Source: CAZFUY01 sp964522445 (GTDB taxonomy: Bacteria > Pseudomonadota > Gammaproteobacteria > SZUA-229). From it: DNA of 13,136 nt. The notes beneath the pieces are model-generated. The model saw only the letters and a program-made list of their open reading frames with translations, made no database searches and was not told the DNA's origin. Positions 6,684 to 13,136 of the stretch are shown here, in pieces. The position numbers and the translations under genes are program-made. How positions within the stretch are numbered: position 1 is the stretch's first letter; the number at the start of each line of letters is the position of its first letter. The stretch covers positions 1 through 13,136 of the forward strand of contig CAZFUY010000084.1 of the NCBI GenBank assembly GCA_964522445.1, given 5' to 3'.

Positions 6684-7622
6684 ATGCAATCAAATACAAA
6701 CGTATACACAGACTTTCAGAGTTTCACAGAAATGCGCCGACAGGTGCGTGAAGAAACACCTGAATCTGTAAAAATGGTAGCAAAACAATTTGAATCTTTG
6801 TTTGTACAAATGATGTTAAAAAGCATGCGTGATACTTTGCCAGATGATGGTTTATTTAGCAGTAATGATCAGCGCATGTATCAGGATATGATGGATAAAC
6901 AGATGAGCCTGAATGTTTCTAATGGTAAAGGTATCGGACTGGCTGATGTTATTGAAAGACAGTTAACTCGTCAGCAACCCAATGCAGCTCAGCCACGTGA
7001 GTTAAGTGATTATTTTAATCGACCTGTAGCGTTACAGCTTGCTGCGGCAAAAACCAGTGCTATGGATAATCCTTATGTAGAGAAAAAACAGTCGGTTACA
7101 AAAGAACAGAATTTCTGGCAGCAACCTGAAGATTTTATAAATGATATCTGGCCACATGCCGTTTTAGCTGCAGATGAATTAGGTGTTGATGCAGAAGTGC
7201 TGGTTGCACAGTCTGCACTTGAAACAGGTTGGGGGCAATATGTGCGCCGTTTGGACAATGATCAGAATAGTTATAGCTTGTTTGGAATTAAAGCAGATCA
7301 AAAATGGCAGGGTGATCGTATTTCTGTATCCACACTGGAATTTAGAAAGGGTGCTATGCAACGTGAGCAGGCTCAGTTTAGAACCTATGAATCTGTTGGT
7401 GAAGCATTCAGTGATTATGTTGAATTTATAAAAGAAAATCCCCGCTATCAGCAGGCGTTGGAAAAAGCGTATAACCCGGATGCCTATGCAAAAGAATTAC
7501 AGAAAGCAGGTTATGCAACAGACCCTGATTACGCTAAAAAAATTGAACGTATCAGACACAGTGACTTGCTTCAAAGTAAAGTTTCACAATTAAAGAATGG
7601 CGCAAAAGTGCCGCTAACTTAA
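6684..7622 (+). CDS. flgJ: Rod cap / peptidoglycan hydrolase FlgJ
   Basis: FlgJ is a bifunctional periplasmic protein that scaffolds rod assembly and cuts a hole in peptidoglycan for it. The product is 312 residues (Salmonella about 316). The N-terminal rod-binding domain (about 30-95) shows KQFESLFVQMMLKSMRDTLP and DQRMYQDMMDKQMS. The C-terminal glucosaminidase-type domain (about 150-300) shows AQSALETGWGQ, with Glu180 in the position of the known catalytic glutamate. It also has NSYSLFGIKA and FSDYVEFIKENPRY, with Asp244 at a second conserved acidic position. It is therefore the dual-domain form typical of beta/gammaproteobacteria. The ribosome site is weak (ACAGG, 13 bases away) and lies next to a stem-loop. 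Confidence 0.96.
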   Translation: MQSNTNVYTDFQSFTEMRRQVREETPESVKMVAKQFESLFVQMMLKSMRDTLPDDGLFSSNDQRMYQDMMDKQMSLNVSNGKGIGLADVIERQLTRQQPNAAQPRELSDYFNRPVALQLAAAKTSAMDNPYVEKKQSVTKEQNFWQQPEDFINDIWPHAVLAADELGVDAEVLVAQSALETGWGQYVRRLDNDQNSYSLFGIKADQKWQGDRISVSTLEFRKGAMQREQAQFRTYESVGEAFSDYVEFIKENPRYQQALEKAYNPDAYAKELQKAGYATDPDYAKKIERIRHSDLLQSKVSQLKNGAKVPLT

Positions 7623-7630
7623 AGATGAGG

Positions 7631-7659
7631 CCGGAACTCCATATTTAACTGGATACCGG
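7631..7659 (+). other. Imperfect stem-loop between flgJ and flgK
   Basis: CCGG (7631-7634) pairs with CCGG (7656-7659), and inside it TCCA (7638-7641) pairs with TGGA (7650-7653) around an 8-base loop, with a 3/2-base internal bulge. It fills most of the 50-base flgJ-flgK gap and ends just before the strong flgK ribosome site (GGAGAGG, 7662-7668). There is no T-run. It may influence mRNA stability or flgK initiation. Support is structural only. Confidence 0.35.
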
Positions 7660-7672
7660 ACGGAGAGGCAGT

Positions 7673-9640
7673 ATGGCAGGATTATTAGATACAGCAGTCA
7701 GTGGATTAAGAGCTTATCAATCGGCTTTAACAACCGTATCTCATAATATATCCAATGTGAATACTGACGGTTACAGTCGGCAGACTGTTGAACTGAATGC
7801 GCGTGAGCCACAAACATTTGGCAGTATCAGCGTCGGGCAGGGGGTTGAACTAACATCAATTACTCGGGTAATCGATGAATTTAACAGTAATAATATAAGA
7901 GAGTTTCAATCCAGCTTTTCACGTCTGGATATGTTCAATACCTTTTCATCAAGAGTTGAAAATATTGTTGCGGATGAACAGGGTAGTTTAATGCCTGCAA
8001 TGGATAGTTTTTTTAATGCAATGGATGATGTTGCAAATGATCCATCATCCAATGCGCCCAGGGTTGTGCTAACAGGTCAGGCGGATAATCTTCAACAGCG
8101 TTTTAATTCACTGGCGACTGAATTACAGCAACTGAGTAAAGAAGTTGATAATCGCATTGTATCTGAGGTGAATGATATTAATGCATTAACAACAGAAATT
8201 GCACGAGTAAACGATAGTATAACGCGCTCAAATTCAACCAATGCACAACCTAATGACCTGCTGGATCGTCGTGATAGTTTATTAAAAGACTTATCAGAAA
8301 AATTATCAGTAACAGTTGTTAAGCAAACAGATGGAACCTTAAATGTTCTGGCTGGTACAGGGCAGTTACTGGTAACAGGATCAATATCAATTAACTTATC
8401 AACTCAGGCAGATGTTTTTCAGCCGGATCGTTTGGCTGTTACGCTAGTCAGTGGAGGGAGCTCAATTGATATCAGTAATACGATATCGGGTGGAGAGCTG
8501 GGAGGCTTGCTGGATTTTAGAAATAATATGCTGGACTCAGCACAAAATAGATTAGGTCGTACAGCAATTGCATTATCAGATTCATTTAATAATGTGCATC
8601 GACAGGGCTATGATCTGAATGGAAATATAGGTGGTGATTTTTTTAGTGCAGGAACACCACAGGTACTGAATAAAACAACGAACACAGGTTCAGGTGCTGT
8701 TGCTGTCACCATAAGTGATTCTACAGCTATTACCGTGTCAGATTATGAAGTGAGATTTGCGGGTGGCAATTATAATATTGTGCGATTAAGTGATAATGCT
8801 TCTGTGGGTTCAGGTGTCTTCGCTAATCCTACCAATGTTACTGCCGATGGGTTGGCTTTTAATTTAACAGGCGCACCTGCCGCAGGTGATTCATTTTATG
8901 TTCGCCCCACCAGAACAGGCGCTACAGATTTTCAGGCACTTATAACAGATACGGCAGCGATAGCAGCAGCTGCTCCCATTCGCACAATTTCTTCATCGGC
9001 GAATATTGGTGATATTGATATATCAGCAGGAACAGTTATTGATTCAACAAATGCCAGTTTACTAAATACAGTTACAATGACCATTGATGCAGCAGGTCAG
9101 ATAGATCTTATTGATACCACATTATTACCTGCACCAGGGCAACCCATTTCAGTTGATGTGACAAGGCCAAGCACAGGAACAACCGTAACCACAATTAATC
9201 CATCAAGCAATATTGTTTATGAAGCGGGTATGACCATAACGGCAAATGGATGGCAGGTTCAATTAACAGGTAATGCACCGCAACCCGGTGATGTTTTGAC
9301 CGTACAGGAAAATACAGGTGCTGCTACAGATAATAGAAATGCACTGTCATTAGCGAGCTTGCGTTCACAGGGTGTGCTGGATGGTGCTACAAAAACATTT
9401 GAACAGGACTATGGTGCATTAACAGCAGAAGTGGGTGGCGTTGCTCAGCAGATAAATATTAATCTGGATGTTGAGAGTAGTCTGTTAAGTAATGCAATGC
9501 AGGAAAGAGAAAGTATATCGGGTGTAAATCTGGATGAAGAAGCAGCGAACCTCATTCGTTTCCAGCAGGCATATCAGGCACTTGCACGTGTTATACAAAC
9601 AGCACAGGCAACATTTCAGTCATTACTTGAAGCAACCTAG
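7673..9640 (+). CDS. flgK: Hook-associated protein 1, FlgK (hook-filament junction)
   Basis: FlgK (HAP1) is the first of the two junction proteins between hook and filament. The product is 655 residues: longer than enteric FlgK (about 547) but in the range of Pseudomonas-type proteins. The N terminus has VSHNISNVNTDGYSRQTVEL (about 22-40), and the coiled D0/D1 region runs to about 310. The C terminus shows SGVNLDEEAANLIRFQQAYQ at about 616-635, as required for D0 packing. The extra length is in the middle: a beta-rich module at about 350-415 ending GAPAAGDSFYVRPTR, and a shorter related stretch at about 518-546 ending NAPQPGDVLTVQEN. A strong ribosome site (GGAGAGG) precedes the ATG. Confidence 0.97.
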   Translation: MAGLLDTAVSGLRAYQSALTTVSHNISNVNTDGYSRQTVELNAREPQTFGSISVGQGVELTSITRVIDEFNSNNIREFQSSFSRLDMFNTFSSRVENIVADEQGSLMPAMDSFFNAMDDVANDPSSNAPRVVLTGQADNLQQRFNSLATELQQLSKEVDNRIVSEVNDINALTTEIARVNDSITRSNSTNAQPNDLLDRRDSLLKDLSEKLSVTVVKQTDGTLNVLAGTGQLLVTGSISINLSTQADVFQPDRLAVTLVSGGSSIDISNTISGGELGGLLDFRNNMLDSAQNRLGRTAIALSDSFNNVHRQGYDLNGNIGGDFFSAGTPQVLNKTTNTGSGAVAVTISDSTAITVSDYEVRFAGGNYNIVRLSDNASVGSGVFANPTNVTADGLAFNLTGAPAAGDSFYVRPTRTGATDFQALITDTAAIAAAAPIRTISSSANIGDIDISAGTVIDSTNASLLNTVTMTIDAAGQIDLIDTTLLPAPGQPISVDVTRPSTGTTVTTINPSSNIVYEAGMTITANGWQVQLTGNAPQPGDVLTVQENTGAATDNRNALSLASLRSQGVLDGATKTFEQDYGALTAEVGGVAQQININLDVESSLLSNAMQERESISGVNLDEEAANLIRFQQAYQALARVIQTAQATFQSLLEAT

Positions 9641-9647
9641 GTGAGTT

Positions 9648-11300
9648 ATGCGAGTTTCAACATCATACATACAAAGAAGTGGCTTACAGCAAATTTTAGA
9701 TTTACAAACTAAAGTTGCCAATACTCAGAACCAGATTGGCCTGGGAACAAAAATTATAAATCCTTCCGATGATCCCAGCGTGGCATCAAGAATACTGGAT
9801 TTAAATGAAGCCATTACACGTATAGATCAACTGGATAGAAATGCAGACTTTGCAACCCAACGATTAAATCTTGAGGAAGCTACGCTTGAGAGTAGCAATA
9901 ATGTTTTGCAACGCGTACGAGAACTTGCAATACAGGCAGGTAATACAGGTGCTTTAGATTTACAGTCTAATCAGGCAATCGCTAAAGAGCTGTCTGAAAG
10001 ATTAGATGAGCTGATGGGTTATGCCAATACGCAGGATGTTAATGGTGACTTTTTATTTTCAGGGTTTCAATCATCAACGCAACCCTTTACCACAGATGGA
10101 CAGGGCAACTTTTCTTATAATGGTGATCAGGGGCAAATATCATCTCAGATAGGAGTCAATAGACGTGTGGTTGTCAATGACTCAGGTGCAGATGTTTTTC
10201 AACTTGTTAGAAATGGCAATGGAAAATTTAGTGTTGATTCCAGTAGAACTAATGCGGGAACAGGCACAATTACAACTGGTTCTGTATTAAATACATCTGT
10301 TTATCAGCCTCAGGATTTTAGTATTAATTTTACAACAGCAACAACTTATGAGGTGGTTAATGACACAACAGGAGCAACAATATTAACTGCGCAGCCTTAT
10401 ACCGATGGTGCAGCAATTACATTTAATGGTATGTCAGTTGAAGTAGAGGGTACACCCGTTGCCGGTGATTCTTTTACAGTAAAAGCCAGTCGAAATCAGG
10501 ATATTTTTACCACCATAAATAATTTAATTACTGATCTAAATACACCGGGTTCTGGCAATGTAACAGGTGATATTGGTGGTGATTATATTAATAATGGTTT
10601 TGATGACGGTGATACAGTCACATTTGATTTTGTCTTTGATGGCAGAACTATACCCATTAATTATCCAGTAGGCATTGGTGATACTAATGCTAATATTGCT
10701 GCTGGAATTATGGCGGATATAACCGCTGATGCAAACGTAACAACAAACCCGGATGGCAGCTTAACTTTAGCGGGAACTACCGCAGGCAATAGCATGGTGT
10801 TTTCATTAAATGGCACTAATATAAATTTTAGAAGTGTGGGTGGAACAGGTGCTAATGCAAATGATCTGGTTATTAATAATATGACCGATGATGATGGTAG
10901 TGGAGCAGGTAATGTTGCATCACTGGCATTATCAACAACAGGAAATACAGTTGTACCATCTACTACAGTTGCCGTAGGTGGAACGGGGAGTTTTATCTCA
11001 GGACCAGGAAGTAATATTATTCTTAATCAACAAATAGCAAATGCGCTGAATAATATTGATCAGGCCATGAATAAAATAATAGATACTCAAACCGGTATAG
11101 GTGGTCGACTCAATTCAATTGAAAGTCAGGTAAATGAAAATGGAGCAAAAAAACTGCATTTAGAAACAGTTCGTTCTGGAATAAAAGATATTGACTTTGC
11201 TGAGGCTGTAAGCCAGTTGACTTTTGATACAACTGCTTTACAGATAGCGCAAAAAACATTTGCTAATTTACAGAACTTAAATCTATTTCAGTTTATTTAG
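9648..11300 (+). CDS. flgL: Hook-associated protein 3, FlgL (long form with insertions)
   Basis: FlgL (HAP3) is the second junction protein and links FlgK to flagellin; it is a flagellin homologue. The product is 550 residues, against about 317 in enterics and about 440 in Pseudomonas. The N-terminal flagellin-like part includes GTKIINPSDDPSVASRILDL (about 33-52). The C-terminal part includes GIGGRLNSIESQVNENG (483-499) and ends LTFDTTALQIAQKTFANLQ. Between them lie one beta-rich module (about 215-290, ending GTPVAGDSFTVKASR) related to that in FlgK, and a second, Asp/Asn/Gly-rich segment (about 303-455) that I do not recognise. Start: AGGTG (9639-9643) overlaps the flgK stop, with 7 bases between genes. 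Confidence 0.95.
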   Translation: MRVSTSYIQRSGLQQILDLQTKVANTQNQIGLGTKIINPSDDPSVASRILDLNEAITRIDQLDRNADFATQRLNLEEATLESSNNVLQRVRELAIQAGNTGALDLQSNQAIAKELSERLDELMGYANTQDVNGDFLFSGFQSSTQPFTTDGQGNFSYNGDQGQISSQIGVNRRVVVNDSGADVFQLVRNGNGKFSVDSSRTNAGTGTITTGSVLNTSVYQPQDFSINFTTATTYEVVNDTTGATILTAQPYTDGAAITFNGMSVEVEGTPVAGDSFTVKASRNQDIFTTINNLITDLNTPGSGNVTGDIGGDYINNGFDDGDTVTFDFVFDGRTIPINYPVGIGDTNANIAAGIMADITADANVTTNPDGSLTLAGTTAGNSMVFSLNGTNINFRSVGGTGANANDLVINNMTDDDGSGAGNVASLALSTTGNTVVPSTTVAVGGTGSFISGPGSNIILNQQIANALNNIDQAMNKIIDTQTGIGGRLNSIESQVNENGAKKLHLETVRSGIKDIDFAEAVSQLTFDTTALQIAQKTFANLQNLNLFQFI

Positions 11301-11314
11301 TGCATTATTAAAAA

Positions 11315-13136
11315 ATGAATCAGACGCTATCAATAGAAGATGCAATAAAACAATCTTCTGTCTTATTTAATCAGGGGGAATATCAGCAATCAGAAAGTAT
11401 ATGCAATTCAGTTCTTGGAGTAAATCCAAATAACTCCGATGCCAATCATATTTTAGGTGTTATTGCGATCAGATCTAATAAATATCCTGAAGCCATAAAG
11501 TTTTTTAAAAAATCAATAAAGTATAATAAAAGTAATGCAGAGTATCATGACAGTATCGGTAATGCGTATAAGCTGAATAACGATACTATTAATGCAATAA
11601 AAAGCTTTAGAAAAGCGCTTTCTATGAATAATAAAATGGCTAAAACGCATTATAATTTAGCCAATGTGTATTTTGATAAAGGTAATTTTAAAGAAGCAAA
11701 AATATATTACAAAAATGCAATTGATCTTAATCAAGATTATTTCCAGGCAATAAATAATCTATCAGTAATATACAGGCAGGAACGGGAGTATAAGGAAGCA
11801 GAAGGTTTGCTGCTTAAGCTTGTAGAACTGTCACCGAATAACATACAGACAATAAAAAATCTTGCAATAAATTATAATGAAGCAGGAGAATATGAAAAAG
11901 CATTACTTGCATATAAACAAGCCATATCAATTCAGCCTGACTATTTTGAAGGCTATTATAATATTGGCAACTTGTATCGATTATTAAATGATAATAAAAA
12001 TGCCATAAATAGTTATCAGGAATCTTTAAAAATAAAACCAGATCTTGTAGAAGCACAGAATAACCTGGCTGTTGCTTATATGGAAATTAAAGACTACGGT
12101 AATGCGCTATCACATTTTTCTGAGGCTATTAAAATTAACCCTCAGTATAAGTTTACATATTTAAATTTTGCTAATCTATATAAAAAAATAGGCTCTAATG
12201 ATAAGGCTGAGTTGCTGTATAGAAAGGCTATTGAAATAGATTCTACATATATGGATGCTTATTATAATCTTGCTTGTTTTTATTATGATGTTGGTCGGCC
12301 TGAAATGGCAATTAGTGACTTTAAGAAAGCGATAGAACTTAATCCTGAATATGCAGCATCATATAAAAACTTAGGTAATGTATATAAAGACCTGGGTGAT
12401 ATTAATTTGGCTATTGATATGTTTTACAAGTCAATTTCAGTTAATCCGGCATTTACAGAAGCATACAGAGAGCTAACAAGTGTTAAAAAGCTTGATAAAG
12501 ATAGTGCGGAATTTAAGTTGATGGAACGTATGCTTACATATGATGTGTTAAGAGATGATCAAAAAGTAAATCTTGCATTTGGATTGGCGAAATCATACGA
12601 GGATTTTGAAGAATATGATAATGCATTTAAATATATTGTAGAAGCCAATAAAGCAAGAAGAAGGTTGGTGCCTTACTATCCTGAGAAAACTAAAAAAATA
12701 TTTAGAGAAACTAAAAAATTATTTACCAAAGATTACATTGAAAAAAATGAAGTTTTTGGAATGCCTGATAGAATTCCCATATTTATATTGGGTATGCCGA
12801 GATCAGGCTCTAGTCTTATTGAACAAATTCTTGCGACTCATTCACAGGTTTATGGTGCAGGTGAACTTGATTTCATAGAGAAATCAATAAATAAAGTATG
12901 TTCTGTTCCAGAGAAATTAGATTATCCAGAGTGTTTAGAAAACATGAATGAGGTTGATGTGCATCAGCTTGCAGAAAGCTATGTGCAACAGCTTGAGAAA
13001 TTCTCAGCTGCTGAAAAATACATCACTGATAAAATGCCGCAAAATTTCTTTTATATTGGGTTAATAAAAATAATATTCCCTAATGCAAAAATTATACATT
13101 CAGTCAGGGATGCTATGGATACCTGTTTCTCGATTT
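11315..13136 (+). CDS. TPR-repeat sulfotransferase, partial (runs off the right edge)
   Basis: An open frame of 607 codons starts at ATG 11315 and is cut by the window end. About eleven 34-residue TPR units fill residues 8 to 381 (for example THYNLANVYFDKGNFKEA at 111-128 and AASYKNLGNVYKDLGD at 347-362). A helical linker follows, then a sulfotransferase domain from about 487. It has the PAPS 5'-phosphosulfate loop GMPRSGSSLIEQIL (493-506), GAGEL (514-518), ITDKMPQNFFYIGL (570-583) and the 3'-phosphate motif HSVRDAMDTCFS, with Arg598 and Ser606 eight residues apart. The known reaction of the family is transfer of sulfate from PAPS to a hydroxyl; the acceptor here is unknown. It lies 14 bases after flgL with no terminator and no obvious ribosome site. 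It is markedly AT-rich: two sampled 60-base stretches are about 23% GC. Confidence 0.9.
   Translation, partial: MNQTLSIEDAIKQSSVLFNQGEYQQSESICNSVLGVNPNNSDANHILGVIAIRSNKYPEAIKFFKKSIKYNKSNAEYHDSIGNAYKLNNDTINAIKSFRKALSMNNKMAKTHYNLANVYFDKGNFKEAKIYYKNAIDLNQDYFQAINNLSVIYRQEREYKEAEGLLLKLVELSPNNIQTIKNLAINYNEAGEYEKALLAYKQAISIQPDYFEGYYNIGNLYRLLNDNKNAINSYQESLKIKPDLVEAQNNLAVAYMEIKDYGNALSHFSEAIKINPQYKFTYLNFANLYKKIGSNDKAELLYRKAIEIDSTYMDAYYNLACFYYDVGRPEMAISDFKKAIELNPEYAASYKNLGNVYKDLGDINLAIDMFYKSISVNPAFTEAYRELTSVKKLDKDSAEFKLMERMLTYDVLRDDQKVNLAFGLAKSYEDFEEYDNAFKYIVEANKARRRLVPYYPEKTKKIFRETKKLFTKDYIEKNEVFGMPDRIPIFILGMPRSGSSLIEQILATHSQVYGAGELDFIEKSINKVCSVPEKLDYPECLENMNEVDVHQLAESYVQQLEKFSAAEKYITDKMPQNFFYIGLIKIIFPNAKIIHSVRDAMDTCFSI

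Noticed and set aside
7183..7431. 82-codon open frame on the + strand inside flgJ
   Set aside because: It overlaps the FlgJ muramidase domain in another frame, resembles no family and has no convincing initiation site.
11814..12056. 80-codon open frame on the minus strand
   Set aside because: It lies wholly inside the TPR-sulfotransferase coding region on the + strand. Its Leu/Tyr/His-rich product looks like an antisense shadow of an AT-rich gene.
1..13136. CRISPR arrays, tRNA/rRNA genes, insertion sequences, toxin-antitoxin or defence genes
   Set aside because: No regularly spaced repeats, tRNA cloverleaf pattern, transposase or defence-type coding region could be seen on either strand. 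Apart from the REP element, the window is taken up by flagellar genes and the sulfotransferase.

Overview
The window is an almost complete flagellar rod/hook gene cluster, all on the + strand, in the order flgB-flgC-flgD-flgE-flgF-flgG-flgH-flgI-flgJ-flgK-flgL. It is followed by the 5' part of a tetratricopeptide-repeat (TPR) sulfotransferase gene that runs off the right edge. The presence of outer-membrane L-ring (FlgH lipoprotein) and P-ring (FlgI) genes, a two-domain FlgJ with a muramidase, long Pseudomonas-type FlgK and FlgL, sigma-54 type flagellar promoters and a GTAG-type REP palindrome all point to a Gram-negative, polar-flagellum-style gammaproteobacterium with fairly low GC. I cannot name the genus.

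Layout: positions 1-41 may be the tail of an unidentified upstream gene, closed by an intrinsic terminator (41-66). A sigma-54 (-24/-12) element at 121-136 sits just ahead of flgB and fixes its start at 165. Genes flgB to flgH (165-5344) encode the rod (FlgB, FlgC, FlgF, FlgG), the hook cap (FlgD), the hook (FlgE) and the L ring (FlgH). A REP-like palindrome lies between flgG and flgH. After flgH comes a strong intrinsic terminator (5423-5447), then a second sigma-54 element (5473-5488) that would drive flgI-flgJ-flgK-flgL (P ring, rod cap/muramidase and the two hook-filament junction proteins). The cluster is therefore probably two transcription units with nearly identical promoter-leader geometry, not one long operon.

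Stem-loops lie in the flgI-flgJ gap (12-bp arms, one mismatch) and the flgJ-flgK gap. FlgL (550 aa) is much longer than the enteric protein and carries two internal insertions; the first resembles an insertion in FlgK.

Only 14 bases after flgL, with no terminator between, an open frame of at least 607 codons begins at 11315. It encodes about eleven TPR units and then a PAPS-dependent sulfotransferase domain, with a GMPRSGSS phosphate loop and an R-N7-S 3'-phosphate site. It is visibly more AT-rich than the flagellar genes. Its position suggests the start of an accessory (possibly glycan- or surface-modifying) island inserted after flgL, and raises the possibility that a flagellar or surface component is sulfated. 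That function is inference only.
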